A stretch of DNA of 49,299 bases from Acidobacteriaceae bacterium (GTDB lineage: Bacteria > Acidobacteriota > Terriglobia > Terriglobales > Acidobacteriaceae): assembly GCA_003151435.1 (NCBI GenBank), contig PLXP01000110.1, positions 1 to 49,299 of the forward strand. The letters are read 5' to 3'. Numbering within the stretch: position 1 is the first letter of the stretch; the number at the start of each line of letters is the position of its first letter. Position numbers and translations under genes: made by a program. A model generated the notes under the pieces. It had not been told where the DNA came from, made no database searches, and saw only the letters and a list, made by a program, of their open reading frames with translations. Of this stretch, positions 12,375 to 20,771 are shown in pieces.

Positions 12375-13178
12375 ATGCTCACAATGCTTGCCACGATGCT
12401 CCAGACTTCACTCGCGCAGCCCGTCTACACCGAGAGCAATTCTGTTTGGCGCCACATGTCCGATGCTCTGCATCAGTCGCTCTATCGTGTCCTGTCGCTG
12501 CTCATTGCCGTTCTGCCCGGCATTCTTGCCTTCTTTGTGGCCCTCGCGATTTTCACCCTCATCGGCATGGCCATCTCCGCGGTGCTGCGGCGCGCCCTCT
12601 CCTGGGTCAAGTTCGATGACCGCCTCGCCCGCGCCGGAGTCAATCGCGACTGGACCCCCTCCAGCCCCCCCTCCAAGATCATCGCCCGCGGCTCCTTCTG
12701 GGCCTGCGTGCTCCTCGGCCTCATCATCGGCGTTTCCGCGTTCGACGCGGCCTATGCCACCGGCACCACGCTCCCCATCTCGCTGGTTCCCTATTTCACC
12801 CACGCCGTGGGCGCCATTCTGCTCCTCATCGCCGGCCTTCTCACCGCACGTTTTCTGGCGCGTTCAGTCCTCATCAGCGCCGTCAACGCCCAACTCCAGT
12901 ACGCCCGTTTCCTCTCGCTCGGCGTCAAATGGCTGGTCATGGTTCTCACCGCGGCCATGGTCCTGGAGCATCTTGAAATTGGCGGCGAGATCGTTAGCCT
13001 AGCCTTCGGCATCCTCTTTGGGGGCATCGTGCTCACCCTCGCGCTCGCCATCGGACTCGGCTCGCGCGATCTCGTCAGCCGCTCCCTCGAGAGCCACGTC
13101 GAACGATCCGGGGACCGCAACCTGCCGCCGCATATCCCCCCCGCCCCGGGTCAGGGTGAGTCGCTCCGCCATTTCTAA
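12375..13178 (+). CDS. Multi-pass membrane protein, MscS-type TM-helix family
   Basis: This 267-aa inner-membrane protein has about five hydrophobic segments (roughly residues 35-60, 90-115, 130-160, 180-200 and 205-225). The last ends in ALAIGLGSRDLVSR, which resembles the pore-lining helix and following loop of mechanosensitive-channel relatives (the conserved TM-helix repeat, PF05552). There is no large cytoplasmic beta domain as in full MscS, so it may be a truncated relative or an accessory membrane protein. The ATG at 12375 is preferred to an in-frame ATG at 12303 because AAGGAG precedes it at proper spacing. It is third in the treS cluster; a link to osmotic stress together with trehalose metabolism is inference. 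Confidence 0.65.
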   Translation: MLTMLATMLQTSLAQPVYTESNSVWRHMSDALHQSLYRVLSLLIAVLPGILAFFVALAIFTLIGMAISAVLRRALSWVKFDDRLARAGVNRDWTPSSPPSKIIARGSFWACVLLGLIIGVSAFDAAYATGTTLPISLVPYFTHAVGAILLLIAGLLTARFLARSVLISAVNAQLQYARFLSLGVKWLVMVLTAAMVLEHLEIGGEIVSLAFGILFGGIVLTLALAIGLGSRDLVSRSLESHVERSGDRNLPPHIPPAPGQGESLRHF

Positions 13179-13230
13179 GAACCTGTTGAAAACTGCTTTA
13201 GGCGCTCCGCTGATGGCCAGAAAAGTCCAC

Positions 13231-13286
13231 CGGGTGCCCCATCCTTGCCACGTCTTTTGTGGCTAGGGTGGGAGACCACAAACCTG
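13231..13286. repeat. Interspersed hairpin repeat, family A
   Basis: This copy starts CGGGTGCCCCATCCTTGCCA and ends with the GGGTGGGAGACCACAAACC type of right side. It sits about 50 bp after the preceding stop codon and is nearly the same as the copy at 2962-3024. Confidence 0.75.
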
Positions 13287-13317
13287 GCTCGACTATGTTG
13301 TGAAAGGGCGCGGCTTA

Positions 13318-13460
13318 ACAGCCTGCGGAAGAACCAAATCCGGAGGGAGGCGGGGGTTTTAACCCCCGCATAACGCCCCAAGAATCAATGCGGGCTTTAG
13401 CCCCGGAGGAATGCTCTTCGTCGATTGAACGCGAAAGCAGGCCTTTTCTGCAGCCTGCTC
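13318..13460. repeat. Interspersed repeat, family B, with inverted ends
   Basis: The element is bounded by ACAGCCTGCGGAAGA on the left and CCTTTTCTGCAGCCTGCT on the right, imperfect inverted ends that match the perfect 15-bp ends of the copy at 37487-37626. Inside are GGGGGTTTTAACCCCCGC, a strong hairpin, and CGGGCTTTAGCCCCGGAGG. It is followed directly by a family C element. Confidence 0.75.
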
Positions 13461-13463
13461 CGC

Positions 13464-13540
13464 CCCCGAGGAAATGTCGATAACCCGTGGAGTCCGTCCA
13501 GCCAATGAAATTGTGGATCCTATTTCCGGCGGGCACCACT
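13464..13540. repeat. Interspersed repeat, family C
   Basis: This is the second copy of the element at 3153-3228. It shares CCCCGAGG, ATGTCG, then GTGGAGTCCGTCCAGCCAAT and the following AAATTGTGGAT. As at the other site, it is directly attached to family B. Confidence 0.75.
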
Positions 13541-13634
13541 AACCGTCATGACCCATCATTCCCGTTCTTCTCTTCACTCATGGCGCCGCGCCCGGCACAA
13601 CGGGTCGCTGTTCCTCCCGTCGACGCGTTTCAGA

Positions 13635-13648
13635 GTGATTTACATCAC
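13635..13648. promoter_or_regulatory. CRP/FNR-type operator palindrome
   Basis: GTGATTTACATCAC is a perfect two-fold symmetric site with the GTGA-N6-TCAC core bound by CRP/FNR superfamily regulators. Its centre lies about 70 bp upstream of the transcription start predicted from the -10 element at 13699, a spacing typical of class I activator sites. It is the only such site I noticed in the window, and it precedes the large NHL/Ig surface protein. Confidence 0.55.
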
Positions 13649-13675
13649 CTGTCATCCTCGGTAACACTATTCCGG

Positions 13676-13704
13676 TTACTTGCTTCGGAAAAAACCGCTA
13701 TACT
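13676..13704 (+). promoter_or_regulatory. Sigma-70-like promoter of the NHL/Ig gene
   Basis: A good -10 hexamer, TATACT (13699-13704), stands 17 bp after a weak -35, TTACTT (13676-13681). A weak -35 with an upstream CRP/FNR-like site suggests an activator-dependent promoter. Transcription would begin near 13711. Confidence 0.5.
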
Positions 13705-13812
13705 CCACTCAAATAGCTTCAATCCTCTTTGTCTTCGGGATTCCCCGTTTTTCGTAAATGCCTGTCTCGGCTGAACCTGGGCGACAAAGATTGTGGCAGT
13801 ATGGAGTTCCCG

Positions 13813-16800
13813 ATGCGACCCACGTTTCCCCTTGGGCCGATGTCTCAGCACGAGGTCATCGTCCCCGTTTCCTTGAAATCCCCGGCCTTGGATTCCCATT
13901 TAAAGAGTCCCATCTCTCGCGCAAATGGCAACTCGTTGTGCCGAAAAAGACTGCACCGGCGCTGGCTCGCAGCCTTGCTCGCAATCGTCCTGCCTGCCGC
14001 AAGCGCCCTGGCGCAGACACAGTTCGGAACGCAGGCGCTTGGAACCTCGTCCACGCTGCCCGTCACGATAACCGCAACAGCGGCCGGCACGGTGGCCACA
14101 GTGCAAGTCCTCACCCTCGGCGCCCCAAATCTCGACTACCTTCTCGGCAGCGGCGGCACCTGCACATCGGCTGTTCTGGGCGTCAACTCCACTTGCTCGC
14201 AGCCCGTCACCTTCACGCCCGCGGCCCCGGGTGTCCGGTTGGGTGCGGTCATTCTCCTCGATAGCAGCAACGCCGTTCTGGGAACTGAGTACCTGTCGGG
14301 TAAGAGCCTCGGTGGCCTCGCCGTCTTCGTCCCCGGTAACATCGTCCCGTTCGCCGGCAACGGCTTTGCCATCGGCGTTGGAGACGGCTCACCGGCGACA
14401 AGCGCCGAATTGGATCTTCCGTCCAGCGAGGTGTTGGACGGCGCGGGCAACATGTTCATTGCCGACAGCGCTCACAACCGAATCCGCAACGTGGACGCCG
14501 TCACGCACCTCATTTCCACCATCGCCGGTACTACCAAGGAAGGCTTCAGCGGCGATGGCGGTCAGGCCGTCGATTCCACCCTGAGAACGCCTTCGGGTAT
14601 AGCGATCGATGGCGCTGGAAACCTCTACATCGCCGACTCCGGCAACAATGTCATTCGCATGATCACGAAGGCAACGGGAGTCATCAGTACCGTGGCGGGA
14701 AACACCATCCTTGGCAGCGCCGGAAACGGCGTCCCGGCCACTTCGGCAAACCTGAATAATCCATTTGGAATAACCGTCGATTTCGCCGGCAATCTCTTTA
14801 TCGCCGACACAGCCAACCACCTCATCCGCAAAGTCGACGCCATTACGCGCATCATTACAACCGTTGCCGGAAACGGCTTTTTAGATCCCGTCGGCACCGG
14901 CGACGGCGGATTTGCCGGCGACGGCGGTCCGGCAACTTCGGCCGAGCTCAACCACCCCTACGCCGTCGCATTCGATGCAGCCGGCAACATGTACATACCC
15001 GACTCTGCCAACAATCGGGTGCGCATTGTCAAGAACGGCACCATCACGACGTACGCGGGAGACGGAAGCAACAGCTCTACCGGCGACACCGGCCCGGCCA
15101 CAGCGGCCGGAGTCTGGTTCCCCTCCGGTGTGATCGTTGACCCCGCGCAGAACGTCTACATTTCAGATGTGGGGCATGGCTCCATCCGTAAGGTCAACGG
15201 TTCAAACCACACCATTGCATCGGTCGTCGTAAACGGCTTGGGCAGATACTTCTATAACGGCGCCCTCGGTTCGATCAGTCTAAATGAGCCTCAGGGGCTC
15301 GTCCTCGACGGCAGCGGCAACCTCTACATAGCCGACTACTTTGGCCTCCGCATTTGGGAATTGGAGAGCAACGTGGGCGTCTTGGACTTCACCCCGATCC
15401 CCACTCGCCAGTTTGATACCTCCGCACCCCAGAGGAAATTCCTCGAAAACGATGGAAACGCTGCGTTCGTTCTTGGAGCCATCACTCCGGACGTAAACGC
15501 CGCCATCGGTGCGTCTCTTGCTAATCCATGTATCGCTGGAAGCACCATGGCCCCGTATGTCAACTGCACCATCAACGCCGAATTCGCACCCACCGTCACT
15601 GCCAATCCGCTCGTCGCCCACATCGCCATCGCCAGCAATTCCGTCAACCAGCCCCACGACATCGAACTGGTCGGCGACGCGACACCGGCCAATTCAACCA
15701 CCACCGTCCTTTCATCCAGTGCAAACCCGTCAAACTTCGGCCAAAACGTCACCCTTACTGCCACGGTTACCACTGGCGCCAATACCGGCAGCTTGACGGG
15801 CACGGTCACGTTCATGGATGGCACAAAAAGTCTGCAGTCCGCTGCGACTGTCAACGCCTCCGGGGTCTGGACGTACGCAACTACCGGCCTGACTGTGGGA
15901 TTGCACTCGCTCACCGCGTTCTATAACGGCGACGCCAACCACCTCAAAAGCGATCCCTCCCCTCCCGTCCTTCAGGTTGTCAACGAGCAAACCCAAACCT
16001 CTCTCGTCTCGAGCGCAAACCCATCCGCGCTCGGCACTGCCGTCACCTTCACCGCGACGGTGACTGCTTTGGGCGGAGGCGTGCCAGTCGACGGTACCGT
16101 CTCCTTCAATGACGGCGGTACCCCTCTTGGCCCCGCCGTGGCCGTCGCTGGCGGAGTGGCCGCTTTCCCCACCACCACGCTCTCCAGCGGTGCCCACTCC
16201 ATCACGGCAATCTACAGCGGCGATGCGGCCAATTACATTCTGCCCAGCACCTCGAAAGCGTTGTCGCAGGATGTCCAGGCGGCATCGACAGTCCGTCTCA
16301 CCTCCAGCGGATCTCCTTCAATCTACGGCACCTCGGTCACATTCACGGCAACCGTCACAGCTCCCAGCACCATCGCCCCTACAGGCACGGTCAACTTCCT
16401 TAATGGCGGAAAGCAGTTCGGCACCGCGCCCCTGGTCGGCACCACGGGCGTCGCAACATTCGCCACCTCGTCTCTCCCCGTCGGATCCGATGCCATTACG
16501 GCTACCTATGTGGGTGGCCTCGATGCCGGCCCCGGCACATCGGCCCCCATCATCCAAGTCGTGACCCTCACCCAGACCGGCACCACCGTCACGGCCACAC
16601 CCAATCCGGGCATCGCCGGCAAGCCGGTGGCGCTGACGGCAACCGTCAAGGTGTTGGCGGGCTCGGCCGCGGTCACAGGCACCGTCACATTCACCGACGG
16701 CGCCACATCCCTCGGCAGCATAGGGCTGACCGCAAACGGCACCGCGACCATTACCCCGATCCTGGCGGCCGGGGCTCATGCCATCGTCGCCAGCTACGGC

Positions 16801-17949
16801 GGAGATGCGAACGATGCTGCCAGCGCTTCCACGCCGTACCCGCTGGCCGTGAACCTCGCCACCACCACCATGAGCATCCAATCCAGTTCCTTGACGGCAT
16901 TGGTCCTGGCTCCGGTCACCTTCACAGCCGCCGTCGCGGGCAACGGCGGAACGCCCACCGGCTTGGTGACCTTCCAGGCGGATGGCGCGAACATCGGCTC
17001 CGGCACGCTGGACGCCACCGGAAAGGCCACCTTTACTTACTCCGCACTCAAGGTCGGCAGCCATGTCATCACCGCCAGCTATGGGGGCGACACCAACGAC
17101 GGCGCCAGTTCCGCTACATTAACGCAGGTTATTACGGCCATCCCGACTGTGACCGACCTGGCTGCCACGTCAACCACCGGTCCAACCCCGCAGGTTATTC
17201 TCGTGGCCACGGTGATCGGGTCCACCGGCCCCACCCCCACCGGCACCGTCACCTTCACTAACGGCTCCACGGTCATCGGGACCATCACCCTCGATGTCAG
17301 CGGCGTCGCCACATTCACCCCGGATCTGGCTCCCGGTACCTACAGCATCGTTGCGAACTACAGCGGCGATGCTGATCACTCGCCCTCTTCCTCCAAGGCG
17401 GTCGGCATCTCCGGCACAGCCACAGGCTTCTCCATGACTGTTACCCCGCCCAAGCTGACCATTGCCACCTCGCAGAACGCAGTGATCACCGTCGATCTCA
17501 ACTCCGACGGCGCCTTTGCCGACACCATCGGATTGGGCTGCGGCTCTCTGCCCGCGTCAGTCAACTGCCACTTCGCAACCAACGGCATTGCCCTCAAGGC
17601 GGGTGCGACGCAGAGCGTGCAACTCACCATCGACACAAACAATCCCCTCGGCGGCGGTGGGTCGGCCATGAACTCCCGGCCGGCAAGCCGCGGCCTCAAC
17701 CTGGCCGGTCTGTTCCTCCCCGCCAGCCTGTTCTTTGGCTGGATCTTCTGGCGCTTTAGAAGGCGTCATGCCGTTCTGTTCGTCGCCGCACTGGCCCTGT
17801 TCCTGTCGGGAGCCTTCATGGTCACTGGTTGCGGCGGGTACAGCCAAGTCACCGCCGTACCCGGCACCTACGTCATTCAGGTCACCGGCGTCGGCGTCAA
17901 CAGCAACATCACGCACTATCAGAACGTAACCTTGACCATCACCAAGTGA
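13813..17949 (+). CDS. Large secreted NHL-repeat and Ig-like-repeat protein
   Basis: This protein of about 1378 aa is exported and probably surface-attached. A signal peptide (charged RKRLHRR, hydrophobic core, ALA before QTQFG) lies about 50 residues in. NHL-type beta-propeller repeats follow, marked by repeated D-AGN-(L/M)-(Y/F)-IAD-(S/T)-x-N-x-IR. About six tandem Ig-like domains of about 90 residues come next, each with a TATVT strand, GTVTF-DG and a GDA-N turn. The C-terminus has a SFNC-type beta domain, one or two hydrophobic helices with FWRFRRRH between them, a GCGGYS motif and a closing ITHYQNVTLTITK, a form I associate with acidobacterial surface proteins. The ATG at 13813 is chosen because GGAG precedes it by 6 nt; TTG 13729 and ATG 13801 are alternatives. 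Adhesion is inferred from architecture. Confidence 0.85.
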   Translation: MRPTFPLGPMSQHEVIVPVSLKSPALDSHLKSPISRANGNSLCRKRLHRRWLAALLAIVLPAASALAQTQFGTQALGTSSTLPVTITATAAGTVATVQVLTLGAPNLDYLLGSGGTCTSAVLGVNSTCSQPVTFTPAAPGVRLGAVILLDSSNAVLGTEYLSGKSLGGLAVFVPGNIVPFAGNGFAIGVGDGSPATSAELDLPSSEVLDGAGNMFIADSAHNRIRNVDAVTHLISTIAGTTKEGFSGDGGQAVDSTLRTPSGIAIDGAGNLYIADSGNNVIRMITKATGVISTVAGNTILGSAGNGVPATSANLNNPFGITVDFAGNLFIADTANHLIRKVDAITRIITTVAGNGFLDPVGTGDGGFAGDGGPATSAELNHPYAVAFDAAGNMYIPDSANNRVRIVKNGTITTYAGDGSNSSTGDTGPATAAGVWFPSGVIVDPAQNVYISDVGHGSIRKVNGSNHTIASVVVNGLGRYFYNGALGSISLNEPQGLVLDGSGNLYIADYFGLRIWELESNVGVLDFTPIPTRQFDTSAPQRKFLENDGNAAFVLGAITPDVNAAIGASLANPCIAGSTMAPYVNCTINAEFAPTVTANPLVAHIAIASNSVNQPHDIELVGDATPANSTTTVLSSSANPSNFGQNVTLTATVTTGANTGSLTGTVTFMDGTKSLQSAATVNASGVWTYATTGLTVGLHSLTAFYNGDANHLKSDPSPPVLQVVNEQTQTSLVSSANPSALGTAVTFTATVTALGGGVPVDGTVSFNDGGTPLGPAVAVAGGVAAFPTTTLSSGAHSITAIYSGDAANYILPSTSKALSQDVQAASTVRLTSSGSPSIYGTSVTFTATVTAPSTIAPTGTVNFLNGGKQFGTAPLVGTTGVATFATSSLPVGSDAITATYVGGLDAGPGTSAPIIQVVTLTQTGTTVTATPNPGIAGKPVALTATVKVLAGSAAVTGTVTFTDGATSLGSIGLTANGTATITPILAAGAHAIVASYGGDANDAASASTPYPLAVNLATTTMSIQSSSLTALVLAPVTFTAAVAGNGGTPTGLVTFQADGANIGSGTLDATGKATFTYSALKVGSHVITASYGGDTNDGASSATLTQVITAIPTVTDLAATSTTGPTPQVILVATVIGSTGPTPTGTVTFTNGSTVIGTITLDVSGVATFTPDLAPGTYSIVANYSGDADHSPSSSKAVGISGTATGFSMTVTPPKLTIATSQNAVITVDLNSDGAFADTIGLGCGSLPASVNCHFATNGIALKAGATQSVQLTIDTNNPLGGGGSAMNSRPASRGLNLAGLFLPASLFFGWIFWRFRRRHAVLFVAALALFLSGAFMVTGCGGYSQVTAVPGTYVIQVTGVGVNSNITHYQNVTLTITK

Positions 17950-18058
17950 TGCATGTTTCCATCACCAATCATTGTGACCGGCAAACCTCAACCGAGGCTG
18001 CCGGTTACCATGGACCAGACAGTCGAGTGGTACGGATGAGACATCCTGCAGGAGACAA

Positions 18059-18703
18059 ATGAACCACTTTCCCTTGTTGGTCGTCTCGCAAATCGGGGTA
18101 CGCCGAATGCGGGCACGCTGCAACACTTTCCTGGCCACGGTTTTCATGGGCCCAGTTCTCATCGGCCAAGTTCTCATCGGCGCAGCTCTCATGCTCCTTT
18201 TCTTCCTGCCGTCGGCGCGCCCCGCGTCAGGGCAGTCGAGGGAGTCGGCCACAGCCGGGGGAATTTCGCTCTGGGCTGGCGCTGGCGCCTCCGGCTATTA
18301 CCTGCAATACGGCGAACGCAAAAACCTCGGCATCACGGGCTTTGTCGATGCCGACGCCGTTAACCACTTCGGCGTTGAGGCCGAGGGCCGTTGGCTCGAG
18401 TGGCGCCAGGTGGCCAGCGTTCATGCGGAGACCTACCTGATCGGCCCCCGCTATCACTTCAATGTGGGCCGCTTCCAGCCCTATGCCAAGGGCCTCGTCG
18501 GGCTGGGCGAGTTCAATTTCCCCTACAACCTGGCCACCGGAAGCTCCACCGTTGTGGCTGCCGGTGGGGGAGCGGACTATCGCCTCAGCCGCCGCTGGAG
18601 TGTCCGCGCCCTCGACTTCGAATACCAGTACTGGCCCCAGTTCCACTATGGGGCGATGAGCTCGGCAGGCATCACCACAGGCATCCGATACCGCATCCAC
18701 TAG
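18059..18703 (+). CDS. Outer-membrane beta-barrel protein
   Basis: This 214-aa protein follows the NHL/Ig gene by 109 bp. A long N-terminal leader with a hydrophobic core ends near ARPASGQS, consistent with a signal peptide. The rest is made of alternating polar and aromatic beta strands (SLWAGAGASGYYLQYG, FGVEAEGRWLEW, YLIGPRYHFNVGRFQPYAKG) and finishes with the strand ITTGIRYRIH. This is the pattern of small eight-stranded OmpA/OmpX-like barrels (PF13505-type). AGGAG lies 4 nt before the ATG. It may anchor or partner the neighbouring surface protein, but that is inference from position only. Confidence 0.8.
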   Translation: MNHFPLLVVSQIGVRRMRARCNTFLATVFMGPVLIGQVLIGAALMLLFFLPSARPASGQSRESATAGGISLWAGAGASGYYLQYGERKNLGITGFVDADAVNHFGVEAEGRWLEWRQVASVHAETYLIGPRYHFNVGRFQPYAKGLVGLGEFNFPYNLATGSSTVVAAGGGADYRLSRRWSVRALDFEYQYWPQFHYGAMSSAGITTGIRYRIH

Positions 18704-18797
18704 ACCGTTTTCACTTTTACTGTCATTCGGGTGCCAGCGTTTTTGTCTTCCTGCCCCCAACCCCAAAGCCCGTGTGAGTGGATTCGGAGTACAAAGC

Positions 18798-18840
18798 CCG
18801 GGTGCCCCATCCTTCGCGCTTTTGCGAAGGGTGGGATGGG
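18798..18840. repeat. Interspersed hairpin repeat, family A (short form)
   Basis: CCGGGTGCCCCATCCTTCGC is followed by a short loop and GCGAAGGGTGGGATGGG, so CCTTCGC and GCGAAGG can pair tightly. It lies between the ends of two convergent genes and could act in transcript ending, though no run of T follows. Confidence 0.7.
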
Positions 18841-18903
18841 CGAATGTTCGCGCCACCGGCCTTACCCCATCGCTGAAATACCCTGGAATCCCTCAACGGA
18901 AAG

Positions 18904-19683
18904 CTACTTGATCGGCTTCCCCTGCCCCATCCACCACGCCTTGATGAACTTCCAGTGGATATACACCGAGTGGTTCAGGTGCAGCAGCAGGCCTTCGCGC
19001 CCATCCAGAAAACCCAGCCGGAAAACATAGTTGTAGACAAAAGTCGCCGCCGGATTCAGCAGCGCATTCCAGACGAACGCGGGCAGCGATCGGCTATCGC
19101 GGCCTCTCTCGTGCAGCAACTGCGCAATCTCGGTGCTGTAGCGGTTCATATGCTCCAGATAGACGCCCATGGTGGGGTAGGCGTAGTGCAGCATGTCGTG
19201 CTTCAGCGTGCCGCGAGGTCCCTCGAACTGCGGCGTGCTGTGCGGTCCTACGCCCTCGCTCAGTCGCGCAGACCCTCGTCTGAACAGGCGCAGCTTGTGG
19301 TCGGGATAGAAGCCGCCATGGCGCATCCACCGCCCCAGGATCAGGTTGAGGCGGGGAATCCAGTATGCGCCGTACTTGGGCTCGCTCGCCAGCGTTTGGC
19401 GAATCTCTTCCTGCAACTCCGGCGTCAGCACTTCGTCGGCGTCCAGCAACAGAATCCAGTCGCAGGTGCACAGGTCGAGAGCCACATTTTTCTGCTCGCC
19501 GTGCCCCCCAAAGGCGTGATAACTCGTCCTGGCGCCGAACGATTGGGCAATCTCAAGCGTGCGGTCCTTTGATCCCGAATCGACCACGATCATCTCGTCG
19601 GCCCAGCGCACGCTCTCCAGCGTGCGCGACAGATTCGCCTCCTCGTTCATCGCGATCATTGCCACAGATAATGTCTTGCGCAT
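18904..19683 (-). CDS. Family 2 glycosyltransferase (WaaE/KdtX-like)
   Basis: This 259-aa enzyme begins LSVAMIAMNEEANLSRTLES, the classical GT-A nucleotide-sugar entry of GT2, followed by DEMIVVDSGSKDRT. A DADE metal-binding motif follows (about residue 80, in ILLLDADEVLTPEL). The segment GGFYPDHKLRLFRRG and the C-terminal FVYNYVFRLGFLDGREGLLL are typical of lipopolysaccharide-core type GT2 enzymes such as WaaE/KdtX, which add a glucose or heptose to the LPS inner core. It stands alone on the minus strand. The acceptor cannot be determined from sequence. Confidence 0.88.
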   Translation of the reverse strand: MRKTLSVAMIAMNEEANLSRTLESVRWADEMIVVDSGSKDRTLEIAQSFGARTSYHAFGGHGEQKNVALDLCTCDWILLLDADEVLTPELQEEIRQTLASEPKYGAYWIPRLNLILGRWMRHGGFYPDHKLRLFRRGSARLSEGVGPHSTPQFEGPRGTLKHDMLHYAYPTMGVYLEHMNRYSTEIAQLLHERGRDSRSLPAFVWNALLNPAATFVYNYVFRLGFLDGREGLLLHLNHSVYIHWKFIKAWWMGQGKPIK

Positions 19684-19743
19684 CGACCGAAGGATAAATC
19701 ACAGGGCCTGGAGCCTCGCACCTCCACTCCCCACGCCCGCTGG

Positions 19744-19783
19744 CCGGGTGCCCCAGGTCTCGCATTTGAGACCTGGGATTTCG
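19744..19783. repeat. Interspersed hairpin repeat, family A (variant)
   Basis: This copy keeps CCGGGTGCCCCAGGTCTCGC, but the arms are CCCAGGTCTC and GAGACCTGGG, a perfect 10-bp stem around a short loop. The changed but still paired arms, compared with other copies, suggest that the hairpin itself is preserved. A similar arm type occurs at 28503-28540. Confidence 0.65.
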
Positions 19784-19805
19784 TCATCCCAACAATTTGT
19801 CATCC

Positions 19806-19850
19806 TTGAGCGAGTCCACCGCGGCGGGCGAGTCGAACAATCTGCGGTTG
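19806..19850. repeat. Interspersed repeat, family D (diverged copy)
   Basis: The segment from TTGAGCGAGTCCACCGCGG to AGTCGAACAATCTGCGGTTG has the same order of motifs as the copies at 25911 and 28417: TTGAGCG, a GC-rich middle, AGTCGAA, then ATCTGCGGTT. It lies between families A and B in one 380-bp gap. Confidence 0.55.
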
Positions 19851-19878
19851 CTTTTGTCCAGCCGGGCACTTCCTTTTT

Positions 19879-19993
19879 GAAAGGGCACGACTTTAGTCGT
19901 GCCGCAAACGCTTGAAAATAAAGAGCCTGGCTTTAGCCCCTGGGGGAGGTTCTTCGTAGATATCGACTGAACTCGCCCTTTTTCCGCAGCCTG
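19879..19993. repeat. Interspersed repeat, family B
   Basis: The inner part, from GGGCACGACTTTAGTCGTGC through CGCAAACGCTTGAAAATAAA to GGCTTTAGCCCC, is nearly identical to 37515-37590. The right end CTTTTTCCGCAGCCTG is intact, while the matching left end CAGGCTGCGG is missing, so this copy is truncated on the left. Confidence 0.8.
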
Positions 19994-20082
19994 TTTAGCC
20001 CCCGAGCGAATCCCCGCTTCCCAGACCACACATTCCGGGCGGCTCGTTTCGTCCATACTCAAAGATGTCAGGAGTCACCGCA

Positions 20083-20754
20083 ATGAAAGTTCTTCTATTC
20101 GGCGCAACCGGCATGGTGGGGCAGGGAGTTCTTCGCGAATGCCTGCTGGACCCCGAGGTGGAACTGGCCGTCACGGTCGGCCGCACCCCGACCGGCCGGC
20201 AGCACCTCCGGCTGCGCGAAATTGTGCACAGCAACCTCGAGGACTTTGCACCCATCGCCGCTGAGCTGGCCGGCTTTGACGCGTGCTTCTTCTGCCTGGG
20301 CGTTTCGTCTGCTGGCATGAAGGAGGCCGACTACGAACGCGTCACCTACCGCATTGCCCTGACCGCGGCAGAGACCTTGAGCCGCCTCAACCCCGATCTC
20401 ACCTTCATCTACGTCTCCGGCGCCGGCACTGACAGCTCCGAACACGGCCGCATCATGTGGGCGCGCGTCAAGGGACGCACCGAGAACGCGCTCCTGCGGC
20501 TGCCGCTCAAGGCCTACATGTTTCGCCCGGGCTTCATCCAGCCGATGGACGGAATCCGGTCCCGCACTCCGGCGTACCGCGTCCTCTATGGCCTCTTCAA
20601 ACCCCTCATGCCGCTTCTGCGCCGTACCCTGCCCAATCTCGTCCTGTCCACGCGCGACATTGGCCGGGCAATGCTCGCAGTCTCCCGCCTCGGCTACTCC
20701 AGGCACATCCTCGAGACCAATGACATCCGGGCCGTGGCTGGAAACCCTGACTAA
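20083..20754 (+). CDS. NAD(P)-binding epimerase/dehydratase-like oxidoreductase
   Basis: This 223-aa protein is an atypical short-chain dehydrogenase with N-terminal KVLLFGATGMVGQGVLREC, a Rossmann nucleotide-binding motif at residues 2-20. It has CFFCLGVSSAGMKEADYERV in the middle and FIYVSGAGTDSSEHG near residue 125, a pattern typical of the small NAD-dependent epimerase-like group related to TIP30. The catalytic Tyr-Lys pair of classical enzymes is not obvious, so enzymatic activity is uncertain. The ATG at 20083 follows AGGAG by 8 nt and is better than an in-frame ATG at 20065. Its substrate is unknown. Confidence 0.75.
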   Translation: MKVLLFGATGMVGQGVLRECLLDPEVELAVTVGRTPTGRQHLRLREIVHSNLEDFAPIAAELAGFDACFFCLGVSSAGMKEADYERVTYRIALTAAETLSRLNPDLTFIYVSGAGTDSSEHGRIMWARVKGRTENALLRLPLKAYMFRPGFIQPMDGIRSRTPAYRVLYGLFKPLMPLLRRTLPNLVLSTRDIGRAMLAVSRLGYSRHILETNDIRAVAGNPD

Positions 20755-20771
20755 CCTTAAACTCGCGTCCG

